Part shown: positions 9,433-17,794 of the stretch, piece after piece | Layout of the letters: each line of letters begins with the position of its first letter | Position numbering within the stretch: the stretch's first letter is position 1 | Origin: Flavobacteriales bacterium | GTDB lineage: Bacteria; Bacteroidota; Bacteroidia; Flavobacteriales; TMED113 | Direction: 5' to 3' | DNA length: 64,000 nt | NCBI GenBank assembly: GCA_002718035.1 | Contig: PBCX01000003.1 | Coordinates: 100,035-164,034, forward strand | The notes under the pieces: generated by a model | Told to the model about the DNA's origin: nothing | What the model saw: the letters and a program-made list of their open reading frames with translations, nothing else | The model's database searches: none | Made by a program: the position numbers and the translations under genes

Positions 9433-9440
9433 TATTTTTG
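9433..9440 (+). promoter_or_regulatory. Putative -7 element for the solute-binding lipoprotein gene (TATTTTTG)
   Basis: TATTTTTG matches TAnnTTTG and ends 8 bases before the ATG at 9449. The transcript would be almost leaderless. It sits back to back with the tRNA-Met -7 element, so the two divergent promoters would share about 25 bases. No -33 TTG was seen. Confidence 0.28.
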
Positions 9441-9448
9441 ATTTAAAC

Positions 9449-11053
9449 ATGAAAAAAAACAAATTATTTATTCTCATTTCTATAATTACAATTAATTTAT
9501 TTTTTTCATGTGTCAATTCTTCTCATGAAAATAAAAAATACATATTTAGATATAATGAATCCTCTGGAATTACTTCGTTAGATCCTATTTTTTCTAACAC
9601 TAAATCAAATATTTGGGCAGTTAACCATATATTTAATGGTTTGGTAGATTTAGATGAAAATTTAAATATTACCCCTTCAATTGCAAAATCATGGGCATTT
9701 GATGAAAAACTACTTGAATATAAATTTATTTTAAGAGATGATGTTTACTTTCATGAATCAGAATTTTTTAAAAATAATAAAAAAACAAGAAGGGTAGTTG
9801 CAAGTGATTTTATTTACAGTTTTAATAGAATTAAAGATGATAAATTTTCCTCTCCCGGAAGATGGGTAATGGATTATTTTTTGGATGATTACCCTTTCCG
9901 TGAAATTAATGATACAATCTTAATTATTAGATTAAAGGAACCTTTCCCTTCTGTTATTAATATTCTTGCAATGAAATATTTTTCTGTTGTTCCTAAAGAA
10001 GTTGTGGAAAATCAAAATTTTTCTAAAAATCCAGTTGGAACTGGTCCTTTTAAATTTAAGTATTGGATGGATAATGTAAAGTTAGTTTTATTAAAAAATA
10101 AGAATTACTTTGAATTTGAAAAAAATTATAGATTACCATATTTAGATGCGATAAATATTTCTTTTATAAAAAATCCTGAGTCTTTATTTATTAATTTTTT
10201 ACAATCAAAAATTGACTTTGTTTCAGGTCATTACCCAATTTTTCAAGAAGAGTTTTTAACAACTAATGGTGAAATGAAGAGTGAGTATAATAAATTATTT
10301 TTTTTAGAAAAAACACCTTATTTAAATACTGAGTTTTTAGCTTTTAATATTGATAAATGTATTCAAGACCAAAGTATATTAGCTAATTTAAATATTAGAA
10401 AAGCATTGAACTATAGTGTAAATAAATATGAAATGATAAAATATTTAAGAAAAAACATGGTTTTTCCTGCAAATGCTGGTATTGTTCCAGATTTTCTATC
10501 AAATTATAATCTCAAAGCATTTTCATATAATCTAGACTCTATTAATAATTTATTAAAATTAGATAAGCCATTACACAGTACTATTGATTTATTCACAACA
10601 CCAGAATATCTTGATATTTGTGAGTATTTACAATCTAATTTTTCAGAAATAGGAATTGATTTAAATATTAAGGTAAATACACCCTCCGTACACAGGGAGT
10701 TAGTTTCAAGTGGTTCAGCGTGTTTCTTTAGAGGATCTTGGATTGCAGATTATCCTGATCCTGAAAATTATTTACAATTATTTATAACAAAAAATAAATC
10801 TCCAATTGGTTCAAATAGAACACATTTTTCAAATTTATATTTTGATAGTTTATACAACGAAACTTTTTTAATAAAAGATCACAAAGTTAGGAATGATATT
10901 TTTTATAGAATGGAAAAAATTTTAATGGATACTGCAATTCTAATTCCACTTTATTATGACATGGCAGTGAGATTTATTTCAAAAGATATTGAAGATTTCT
11001 CTGTTAATTCTATGAATATTTTATCCTTAAAGAAGGTTAAAAAGCATTTATGA
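9449..11053 (+). CDS. Family 5 extracellular solute-binding lipoprotein (oligopeptide-type ABC transporter)
   Basis: A 534-residue lipoprotein: Lys-rich N-terminus, hydrophobic core and lipobox LFFSC with Cys at about residue 21. The mature part is an SBP_bac_5 (DppA/OppA-like) protein, shown by 'TSLDPIFSNTKSNIWAVNHIFNGL' style N-terminus (about 42-65), 'VGTGPFKF' near 198-205, 'NIRKALNYSVNK' near 318-329 and 'SWIADYPDPENYL' near 430-442, all diagnostic for the family. It should bind peptides or similar ligands in the periplasm. No permease or ATPase gene is adjacent, so its membrane partners lie elsewhere or it works with a shared transporter. The 3' end overlaps the convergent rhomboid gene by 6 bases. 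Confidence 0.9.
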   Translation: MKKNKLFILISIITINLFFSCVNSSHENKKYIFRYNESSGITSLDPIFSNTKSNIWAVNHIFNGLVDLDENLNITPSIAKSWAFDEKLLEYKFILRDDVYFHESEFFKNNKKTRRVVASDFIYSFNRIKDDKFSSPGRWVMDYFLDDYPFREINDTILIIRLKEPFPSVINILAMKYFSVVPKEVVENQNFSKNPVGTGPFKFKYWMDNVKLVLLKNKNYFEFEKNYRLPYLDAINISFIKNPESLFINFLQSKIDFVSGHYPIFQEEFLTTNGEMKSEYNKLFFLEKTPYLNTEFLAFNIDKCIQDQSILANLNIRKALNYSVNKYEMIKYLRKNMVFPANAGIVPDFLSNYNLKAFSYNLDSINNLLKLDKPLHSTIDLFTTPEYLDICEYLQSNFSEIGIDLNIKVNTPSVHRELVSSGSACFFRGSWIADYPDPENYLQLFITKNKSPIGSNRTHFSNLYFDSLYNETFLIKDHKVRNDIFYRMEKILMDTAILIPLYYDMAVRFISKDIEDFSVNSMNILSLKKVKKHL

Positions 11054-11803
11054 GTTACTTATTTTTTTTAAAGTATCTTTTTCTTTTTTAGTCAGGCTTT
11101 TATATCCAGATGATGAAATTTTTTCTAAGATTTTATTAAGTTTAATTTCTTCTATTTTTTTTCTTGTATTATAGTCATAGTCATCTTCATATTTTTTTTT
11201 CAACTCATTTGCGTTACTCTTTTTTGAAATATTTTTTTTGTGTAAAAAAACAAAAATCAAACCATAAAATATACCCCCAAAATGTGCTAATAAACCACCA
11301 TAGTTTTTTGAAATTATTGGAATAAATATTGAGTAAAAAATAATTATAACAGCTATATATTTTATTTTTATTGAGAAATTTGATTCTTCGAAAATTTTAA
11401 ATGAATAATTTGGTGTAAAAATTACACTGGTTGTTAATATTGAAAGAATAGAAGCTGATGATCCAATAAGTGAAATATTATCTAAATCAAAATTTATATT
11501 TGGTAAAATGAAAAAAATAGCACCAAATAAACCACCCATAATGTAGTTATTTAAAAGCTCTTTATTATTGAGATATTTAAGAAATATTTTACTTGACACA
11601 AACAGAAAAAACATGTTAAGAGCAAAATGAACTAATTTTTCATGTAAAAACATATAAGTAAAGATAGTCCAAGGGCTTTTAATAAATTTGATTGATTCTG
11701 ATGAAACTCCAAATATGGATCTAAGGTCAATATTTTCAGTAAAATTTGAGAAAATTGCTAAAAGAAAAAAAAATAAATTAATTAATATGATTTTATTTAA
11801 CAT
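11048..11803 (-). CDS. Rhomboid-family intramembrane serine protease (divergent copy)
   Basis: A 251-residue polytopic membrane protein of the rhomboid family. It keeps the HxxxN segment in helix 2 (His59-Asn63), the catalytic serine motif as G114-S115-S116-A117 (usual GxSG; the last Gly is Ala) and the catalytic His174 in AHFGG. The dyad Ser116/His174 is therefore intact, so activity is plausible. A charged Lys/Asp-rich C-terminal tail (about 188-251) extends into the cytoplasm. It lies 14 bases downstream of a second, more canonical rhomboid gene, the paired arrangement found next to mutL in many Flavobacteriales. Substrates are unknown. Confidence 0.85.
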   Translation of the reverse strand: MLNKIILINLFFFLLAIFSNFTENIDLRSIFGVSSESIKFIKSPWTIFTYMFLHEKLVHFALNMFFLFVSSKIFLKYLNNKELLNNYIMGGLFGAIFFILPNINFDLDNISLIGSSASILSILTTSVIFTPNYSFKIFEESNFSIKIKYIAVIIIFYSIFIPIISKNYGGLLAHFGGIFYGLIFVFLHKKNISKKSNANELKKKYEDDYDYNTRKKIEEIKLNKILEKISSSGYKSLTKKEKDTLKKISNS

Positions 11804-11817
11804 ATATATTTAAATTC

Positions 11818-12546
11818 TCAATAATATTCATTTTTAAATTTCCAATATGCAAATATTAATAGACCAAATAACATGCCTCCTAAATGAGCAAAATGAGCAA
11901 CATTATCTTGGGGATTGTTACTTAGTCCTGAAAAAAGCTCCAGTAATCCATACCCTATTACAAAGTACTTAGCTTTAATAGGAATAGCAAAATATAAATA
12001 TAGTAGTGTGTTAGGAAATAAAACACCAAATGCTAAAAGAATGCCAAATAATGAACCTGAAGCTCCTACAACTGGTGTATTATATAAAAAAAATAACTTT
12101 TGAGCACTTGTTCTACTAATTCCTTCTGGAACAATTCCCTCTTTTAATATGATCATTATTTGATCATAATTCATTGCAGATTCTAAATTAATAATTTGAA
12201 AATGAATAATTAAATAATGTAAAAAAGCAGCTCCAAATCCAGTAAGTAAATAATAATTGAGGAATCTTTTTGATCCCCATCTATTCTCAATATGTGTTCC
12301 AAACATCCAAACGGCAAACATGTTAAATAAAATGTGAGGGATGTTTCCATGCATGAACATATAAGAAACAATTTGCCAAGGGCTAAATAATTCAGATCTC
12401 CAATAATGCAGTCCTAAAATTTTTGTTAGATCAATATTTAAGGGAGGGGATTGGAGTATTCCAGTTGCAATAAATAATAAAACATTAATTATAAGTAAAT
12501 TTTTAACAACTGGAGGTAAAATTTGAAAGCGGTGATTGTTTATCAT
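11818..12546 (-). CDS. Rhomboid-family intramembrane serine protease
   Basis: A 242-residue rhomboid protease with about six transmembrane helices. All signature residues are present: HGNIPHILFN (His/Asn of helix 2, 66-75), the active-site motif GASG at 161-164 with catalytic Ser163, and AHLGG with catalytic His221. It would cleave transmembrane substrates inside the inner membrane. The start codon overlaps the mutL stop by 4 bases, so it is co-translated with mutL; the next gene downstream is a second rhomboid. An insertion between helices 3 and 4 (about 120-150) is typical of the Bacteroidota subfamily. Confidence 0.92.
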   Translation of the reverse strand: MINNHRFQILPPVVKNLLIINVLLFIATGILQSPPLNIDLTKILGLHYWRSELFSPWQIVSYMFMHGNIPHILFNMFAVWMFGTHIENRWGSKRFLNYYLLTGFGAAFLHYLIIHFQIINLESAMNYDQIMIILKEGIVPEGISRTSAQKLFFLYNTPVVGASGSLFGILLAFGVLFPNTLLYLYFAIPIKAKYFVIGYGLLELFSGLSNNPQDNVAHFAHLGGMLFGLLIFAYWKFKNEYY

Positions 12547-14303
12547 ACATCAAAGATATTTTTAGGTTCAAAATTAATCATACAAGGTTTTCCATCTATT
12601 CCAAGAAATGGTGATTCGCAATTAAATAAAGATTTTATTAACTCAACCATTTCAATTTTCTCAAGTTTATCGTTCTGTTTTATAGAAGATGATTTAGCAA
12701 CTGACCTTGATATTTTATTAAAAGCTTTGTCGGTTATATTTAAATTTTCATTTTTTATTTCTTCAATAAAAAATTCAATTTTCTCTTTCAAATTTTTAGA
12801 GTTCATAAAGGATGGTATTCCATCGAGAACAATCAAGTTTTTTTCAATTTTTTTAATGTTATATCCTATTTCATTGAACAATAATTCATTATCTTTTATT
12901 ACCAGTAAATCACTATTAGTTAACTCTATTTCTTGAGAAAATATTAATTTTTGGGTCGTAATTTTTTTTGAATTTAAATTCTTTAACTGGTTTTCATAAA
13001 TTATTCTTTGGTGACATTTTCTTTGATCTAGTAAATAAGTTGAAGAAATACCTTGATTGTTTTTTAATACACATATCACATATCCTTCATTTATTTGTAC
13101 AATTTCAACTATATCTATTAGTTCCTCTTCCTTAATTTCTTTTTCTTTGGAGTCAAAAAGTTTTTTCCAACTTTCAGTATTTTTTTCTTTAGAATTTGTA
13201 TCAAAAGGGTTAAATTTTTTATTCACATGAATTTTTGGTTCAGTAACTACTTTATTAGAGTAAGTTGGAATATTAAAACTTGATTCTGTCTCAAAATCTA
13301 TGCTTGGAGAGATATTGAATTTCCCTATTGATCTTTTAGAAGAAGAAAGTAAAATAGAGTATATTAGTTTATCATCATCAAATTTGATCTCTGTTTTTGA
13401 TGGGTGAACATTTAAGTCAATTTTTTCAGTATTAATTTTTAAAAAAATAAAATAAGAGGCATATACATCTTTTTGAATAAGTCCATCAAAAGCATTTGTA
13501 ACTGCATGATGTAGATAAGGAGCTTTAACAAATCTGTCATTTACAAAAAAGAATTGCTCTCCTCTTGTTTTTTTTGCAAAACTAGGCTTCCCTAAGAAAC
13601 CTGAAATTGAAACAATATCAGTTTCTTCCTCAATTGGAACAATTTTTTCAATTATATTTTTTCCAAATAAACTATTAATTCTTTGTTTTAAATTTTCTTG
13701 TTTGAAATTATATATCAAATCATTATTATTTGTGAATTTAAAGCTGATGTTTTTATTTGCTAATGCGGATCTAGTAAATTCATCAACTATATGTCTTAAT
13801 TCAACTTTATCAGTTTTTAAAAAATTTTTTCTTGCAGGAATATTAAAAAATAAATTTTTAACTGTTATATCTGTTCCATTATTTTTAATAATTTGTTTTT
13901 GCTCTTCTAATGTGCCCTGACTTAATATTACTTGATTTCCAGTTTCTCCATTTTCTTCTTTGCTTTTTAGTATTACTTTAGCTACTGATGCAATTGATGA
14001 CAAAGCTTCTCCTCTAAATCCTAATGTATTAATGTGAAAAATATCCTCAGTTGTACTTATTTTAGATGTTGAATGTCTTTCAAAACAAATTAATATATCT
14101 TTTTTATTCATTCCAATTCCATCATCAATGACTTGAATACTTTCTTTTCCTGATTTTTTTATGATTAGATGAATATTTTTTGCTCTAGCATCAACTGAGT
14201 TGTCAATTAATTCTTTTACTATGGAAGCAGGCCTTTGAATTACTTCTCCTGCAGCAATTTGATTAATTACGTTTTTTGGTAGTAATTTTATTTTTGAATG
14301 CAT
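12543..14303 (-). CDS. mutL: DNA mismatch repair protein MutL, with degenerate endonuclease motif
   Basis: A 586-residue MutL. The N-terminal GHKL ATPase is intact: NQIAAGEVI (14-22), catalytic Glu31 and Mg-binding Asn35 in KELIDNSVDA, DDGIGM near 59-64, and GFRGEAL near 97. The linker (about 330-400) is polar. In the C-terminal domain the endonuclease motif DQHA-x2-E-x4-E reads DQRKCHQRIIYE (426-437): His, Ala and the first Glu are replaced, and the downstream C-P-H-G-R-P motif reads SPFLGIDGKPC. Nicking activity is therefore doubtful. It starts one base after the stop of a 56-residue gene and overlaps the rhomboid gene by 4 bases. It should couple MutS recognition to strand removal. Confidence 0.95.
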   Translation of the reverse strand: MHSKIKLLPKNVINQIAAGEVIQRPASIVKELIDNSVDARAKNIHLIIKKSGKESIQVIDDGIGMNKKDILICFERHSTSKISTTEDIFHINTLGFRGEALSSIASVAKVILKSKEENGETGNQVILSQGTLEEQKQIIKNNGTDITVKNLFFNIPARKNFLKTDKVELRHIVDEFTRSALANKNISFKFTNNNDLIYNFKQENLKQRINSLFGKNIIEKIVPIEEETDIVSISGFLGKPSFAKKTRGEQFFFVNDRFVKAPYLHHAVTNAFDGLIQKDVYASYFIFLKINTEKIDLNVHPSKTEIKFDDDKLIYSILLSSSKRSIGKFNISPSIDFETESSFNIPTYSNKVVTEPKIHVNKKFNPFDTNSKEKNTESWKKLFDSKEKEIKEEELIDIVEIVQINEGYVICVLKNNQGISSTYLLDQRKCHQRIIYENQLKNLNSKKITTQKLIFSQEIELTNSDLLVIKDNELLFNEIGYNIKKIEKNLIVLDGIPSFMNSKNLKEKIEFFIEEIKNENLNITDKAFNKISRSVAKSSSIKQNDKLEKIEMVELIKSLFNCESPFLGIDGKPCMINFEPKNIFDV

Positions 14304-14474
14304 TTAAGAAAAAAATAATATTGAAAGAAACAAAAATAACATTATTAAAAATATTATTACTGTATTTTTTGATTTTGGGACAGTTTTTTGCTTAAAATAT
14401 TTTTTTTTAGAGTTTTTTTCATCGATGTATTTTGGCTTGTAATTAAATTTTTTATTTTTTTTTGTTCTAAACAT
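14304..14474 (-). CDS. Small basic single-pass membrane protein (56 aa), conserved flavobacterial 'FNYKPKY' type
   Basis: This frame starts with ATG at 14474, immediately after the nhaC stop, and ends with TAA at 14304, immediately before the mutL start, so it fills the gap exactly. The 56-residue product has a Lys-rich N-terminal half with the motif KKNKKFNYKPKY (5-16) and a hydrophobic C-terminal helix (about 38-56). Short proteins with a KFNYxPRY motif next to mutL and the rhomboids are common in Flavobacteriales, where they are often mislabelled 'riboflavin synthase subunit beta' because ribH is a neighbour. Function is unknown. The perfect fit into the operon supports a real gene; the assignment to that family is from memory of the motif. 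Confidence 0.7.
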   Translation of the reverse strand: MFRTKKNKKFNYKPKYIDEKNSKKKYFKQKTVPKSKNTVIIFLIMLFLFLSILFFS

Positions 14475-15881
14475 TTAGTTTATTTTTTTGATCTTAATTT
14501 TTGCATATGCATATAATAAAGTCATTAATGGGGATATTATGTTAAAAAAACAGTAGGGAAGATAACTAATAGTGGCAACACCTAAAACACCTGCTTGGTA
14601 AGCACCACATGTATTCCACGGGATTAGAACAGAGGTAACTGTTCCGGTATCTTCTAGAGTTCTACTTAAATTTTCGGGGGCTAATTTATTTTTTTTAAAC
14701 ATATTTTTATACATCCTTCCTGGAACCACGATGGCTAAATATTGATCAGATGCTGTTAAGTTAAAAAACATACAACTTCCAGCAGTTGAAGTTACTAATG
14801 ATGTATTAGATTTTGCTCTTTTCATTATTGCATTTGCAATTATTTTTAAAAAACCAGCTTTTTCCATCACACCACCAAATATCATTGCACATATTATTAA
14901 CCAGATAGTATTTAACATACCATACATTCCATTTGAACTCAATAAATCTCCTCCTATATTAATTTCTCCAAACATAGCTTGTAAAATTATTTTATAGTAT
15001 GTAAGAATTGTTAAAGCATTTGTTTCTGAAATACTAAAAATTATTTTTTCTTGAAACAATATTGTGGTTATTCCACCTAAGATTGTTCCAACAAATAAAG
15101 TTGGAAAAGCGGGGACTTTTTTGAAAATTAAATAAATCATTATTAGTGGAGTAATGAACAGTTCTGGTCCTATATAGAAGTTTTTTTCAATGGTTTCTAT
15201 AATTTGATTAATCTCATTTGAATTTATATTTCCAGAAAATTTAAATCCTAAAATTAAAAATAAAATCAATGAGATTACAATTGATGGAATAGTAGTAAAA
15301 AACATATATTTTATATGTTTAATTAAGTCAACCTCAGCCATTGCAGATGCTAGATTTGTTGTGTCAGATAATGGAGATATTTTATCTCCAAAATAAGATC
15401 CTGATATGATTGCACCTGCACTTATTTCTGTTGGGATTCCAATAGCTTTACCGATGGTTATTAGGGCTACACCGATAGTTGCAACAGTAGTCCATGAGCT
15501 TCCAATTGCCGAAGCAACAATCGCACATACTATACAACTAGCAAATAAAAAAATACTAGGGTCAACTATCTGAATTCCATAATATATCATTGCTGGTACA
15601 ATACCACCAATTAACCAAGTCCCAGTAAGGCTTCCAATAATAAGTAAAATTATAATAGCTCCCATTGCAGATGCTATACTACTTACTATACCATCTTGAA
15701 GATTTTTCCAATTAAATCCAAAATTTATTGCTATAATTGAAGCAAACATTGCAGAAAAAATTAAAGCTATTTGATTTGGGCCAGAGGTAGCGTTTTCAGA
15801 AAATACTATTACATTAATTGATAGCAAACTAATTAACAAAGCAATAGGAGAGGAGGCCCAGAAAATATTAACTTTCTTCAT
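14475..15881 (-). CDS. nhaC: NhaC-family Na+/H+ antiporter
   Basis: A 468-residue polytopic membrane protein with about 11-12 helices, matching the NhaC antiporter family. Recognisable parts are the GSLTGTW segment near 83-89, 'SAIGSSWTTVATIGVAL' near 124-140, 'SGSYFGDKISPLSDTTNLAS' near 159-178 and 'TASDQYLAIVVPGRMY' near 373-388, all conserved cation-path features. It would exchange external protons for cytosolic sodium, fitting a marine lifestyle. The N-terminus overlaps the end of maf by 14 bases, and its stop abuts the 56-residue gene upstream of mutL, so it belongs to the leftward run from 17723 to 11048. Confidence 0.92.
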   Translation of the reverse strand: MKKVNIFWASSPIALLISLLSINVIVFSENATSGPNQIALIFSAMFASIIAINFGFNWKNLQDGIVSSIASAMGAIIILLIIGSLTGTWLIGGIVPAMIYYGIQIVDPSIFLFASCIVCAIVASAIGSSWTTVATIGVALITIGKAIGIPTEISAGAIISGSYFGDKISPLSDTTNLASAMAEVDLIKHIKYMFFTTIPSIVISLILFLILGFKFSGNINSNEINQIIETIEKNFYIGPELFITPLIMIYLIFKKVPAFPTLFVGTILGGITTILFQEKIIFSISETNALTILTYYKIILQAMFGEINIGGDLLSSNGMYGMLNTIWLIICAMIFGGVMEKAGFLKIIANAIMKRAKSNTSLVTSTAGSCMFFNLTASDQYLAIVVPGRMYKNMFKKNKLAPENLSRTLEDTGTVTSVLIPWNTCGAYQAGVLGVATISYLPYCFFNIISPLMTLLYAYAKIKIKKIN

Positions 15882-16482
15882 CAGTAAATTTAATTAGTTC
15901 ATTATATATTTTTTCAGTTGGTAAGCCCATAACATTAAAAAAAGAACCTTTAATCCATTTAATTCCAATAATACCTATCCACTCTTGAATTGCATAGGAT
16001 CCAGCTTTATCATATGGTTTAAATTCTTTAATATAATATTCTATTTCTTTTTCACTTAATTCTTTAAACATAACAATTGTTGAATCATGAAATATTTTTT
16101 GTTTTTTAATAGACTTAATTACTACTCCAGTAGTTACTTTATGTTCTTTTCCAGATAAAATTCTTAACATTTTTATTGCCTCTGTACTTGTTTTAGGTTT
16201 TCCTAATATCTTTTGATTAATTGAAACAAGTGTATCAGCGCAAATCAATATATCATCATCTTTTAATTTTTTAAAACTTTTAGCTTTTAATAACGCCATA
16301 GATTTTGCAGCATTTTCAATATTTTTATAATTTTCAAATTCTTCTTTTACCTCACTTGTTTTAATAATAAATTTTAAACCTATTTTATCTAATAATTCTT
16401 TTCTACGTGGAGATTTTGACCCAAGGATAATATTGTACTTATTTAGATTAGTATTGCATTCCATCTTCATAATCCCAATCAT
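15868..16482 (-). CDS. maf: Maf-family nucleotide pyrophosphatase
   Basis: A Maf/Ham1-superfamily enzyme that hydrolyses non-canonical or dTTP/UTP-type nucleotides to the monophosphate. The phosphate-binding motif SKSPRRKELL is near 22-31, the catalytic acidic motif CADTLVS near 80-86, and 'YDKAGSYAIQEW' near 157-168 is the signature of the dTTP/UTP-specific group. From the ATG at 16482 the protein has 204 residues and overlaps kdsC by 35 bases; internal Met codons at residues 5 and 7 (16470 and 16464) would give shorter overlaps and a more usual N-terminus. The order DUF2520-kdsC-maf is conserved in Flavobacteriales. Confidence 0.92.
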   Translation of the reverse strand: MIGIMKMECNTNLNKYNIILGSKSPRRKELLDKIGLKFIIKTSEVKEEFENYKNIENAAKSMALLKAKSFKKLKDDDILICADTLVSINQKILGKPKTSTEAIKMLRILSGKEHKVTTGVVIKSIKKQKIFHDSTIVMFKELSEKEIEYYIKEFKPYDKAGSYAIQEWIGIIGIKWIKGSFFNVMGLPTEKIYNELIKFTDEES

Positions 16483-16972
16483 TATTTACTTTTAATACTT
16501 GTTCAATTACATCTCTTACACATCCATTTCCCCCATTTATATTTGAAATATAATGACTAATTTCTTTTATTTCGTAAACGGCATCATTAGGGCAACAAGC
16601 TAATCCAATATTTTTCATAGGTTTAAGATCTGGAATATCATCACCCATATAAAGGGTAGTGTTTGGATCAATTTTATTATCAGATAAATATTTATTTAAA
16701 ATGGGCAGTTTATTATGAGCATTTAAGTAAATATTAGTTATACCTAATTTCTCTAAACGTTCTTTGATATTTTTTTCTCTTCCCCCTGTAATTACAGCAA
16801 TATTATACCCTTTTTTTAATGCAAGTTTTAATGCAAAGCCATCTTTTGCATTCATTTTTCTAACAAAATTTCCATCAGGAAAAATATATAAACCTCCATT
16901 AGTTAAAACTCCATCTACATCAAAAATAAATGAGTTTATATTTTGAAACTTTTCTTTATAATTTATTTTCAT
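16448..16972 (-). CDS. kdsC: KdsC-like KDO 8-phosphate phosphatase (HAD family)
   Basis: A 174-residue HAD phosphatase of the compact C0/KdsC type. The nucleophile motif DVDGVLTNG is at 18-26 (Asp18 and Asp20), the conserved Thr/Ser-Gly motif AVITGGRE near 57-64, and the acidic motif MGDDIPDL near 107-114. KdsC removes phosphate from 3-deoxy-D-manno-octulosonate 8-phosphate, giving Kdo for the lipopolysaccharide core, in keeping with lptG in this window. It overlaps the upstream DUF2520 gene by 17 bases and maf by 35. Close relatives can act on other sugar or sialic-acid phosphates, so the exact substrate is inferred. Confidence 0.9.
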   Translation of the reverse strand: MKINYKEKFQNINSFIFDVDGVLTNGGLYIFPDGNFVRKMNAKDGFALKLALKKGYNIAVITGGREKNIKERLEKLGITNIYLNAHNKLPILNKYLSDNKIDPNTTLYMGDDIPDLKPMKNIGLACCPNDAVYEIKEISHYISNINGGNGCVRDVIEQVLKVNNDWDYEDGMQY

Positions 16973-17723
16973 AAGTTGCGATAATACTATCGGTCATGGA
17001 TTTATAAATATTAATATATTTCTTTTTTTTTGCCTTTGATAAAATTCCTAAATGTTTTTCAATAGTTTTAAAGTCTTTTCTTTTTGCGGGTCCAGTTTGA
17101 TTTTCTCTAATACTGTATCTAAATGCTTTGTTTGTAGTTTCATAAATAATTGGTTTCAATATTGAAAAATCAATTTTTTTATCATTTAAAATATTTTTAG
17201 AAATGTAAAATAAATGATTAATAAAATTACACGAAAATACAGCTGAAAGGTGAATAATTTTTCTGTTTTGTATATTCATCTCAAAAACATTTTCAGATAA
17301 ATTCAAGAATAAACTTTTTAATAAAATTTCAAATTTTTTACTATTGGCTTCAATGCATATAGGTATATCCTTAAAATTAACTTCTTGCTTTGTAAATGTT
17401 TGAATTGGCCATACAACTCCATAATTTTCAGAACAGTTTTTTAAAATATTGATATTTCTTGTTCCTGAAGTGTGAATTATAGCTTTACATTTAATTTCTT
17501 TTGAAATTTTACTTATTTGATCATCAGGAACACCAAGGATAACAAGATCAGTATTTTTGGGGATGATGATTTCTTTTGAAAAATTAGAATCTAATTTTTC
17601 CGCAAGCTTTAAACCTGTTAATTCATTTCTTGAGCATATTTTGTTAATATTAAAGCTTGACTTTTTTAATGCCAATCCGATATTCATTGAAATATTTCCA
17701 GAACCAATTATACAGATATTCAT
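16956..17723 (-). CDS. Rossmann-fold DUF2520 protein (putative NADP-binding oxidoreductase)
   Basis: A 255-residue two-domain protein. The N-terminal Rossmann domain shows the dinucleotide-binding turn IGSGNISMNIG near 5-15 and 'LVILGVPDDQI' near 66-76. The C-terminal all-helical DUF2520 domain (about 125-255) contains the 'HLSAVFSCNFINHL' segment characteristic of the family. The architecture resembles ProC/6-phosphogluconate-type dehydrogenases, but no substrate is known. It is the first gene of the leftward run DUF2520-kdsC-maf-nhaC-56 aa protein-mutL-rhomboids, and its promoter must lie in the 71-base divergent gap before ccsBA. Confidence 0.85.
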   Translation of the reverse strand: MNICIIGSGNISMNIGLALKKSSFNINKICSRNELTGLKLAEKLDSNFSKEIIIPKNTDLVILGVPDDQISKISKEIKCKAIIHTSGTRNINILKNCSENYGVVWPIQTFTKQEVNFKDIPICIEANSKKFEILLKSLFLNLSENVFEMNIQNRKIIHLSAVFSCNFINHLFYISKNILNDKKIDFSILKPIIYETTNKAFRYSIRENQTGPAKRKDFKTIEKHLGILSKAKKKKYINIYKSMTDSIIATYENKL

Positions 17724-17765
17724 TTTTTTAGTTCAAATATGCATTAATATAACATAAAAAATAAA

Positions 17766-17773
17766 TATTTTTG
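17766..17773 (+). promoter_or_regulatory. Putative -7 element of ccsBA promoter (TATTTTTG)
   Basis: TATTTTTG matches TAnnTTTG and lies 21 bases before the ccsBA ATG at 17795, giving a short leader. No TTG was found at the usual -33 spacing, so confidence is limited. Confidence 0.3.
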
Positions 17774-17794
17774 TATAGAAAATAATTATAAAAT

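Noticed and set aside
11915-12103. Plus-strand reading frame inside the canonical rhomboid gene
   Set aside because: Antisense shadow; the minus-strand protein has all rhomboid catalytic motifs.
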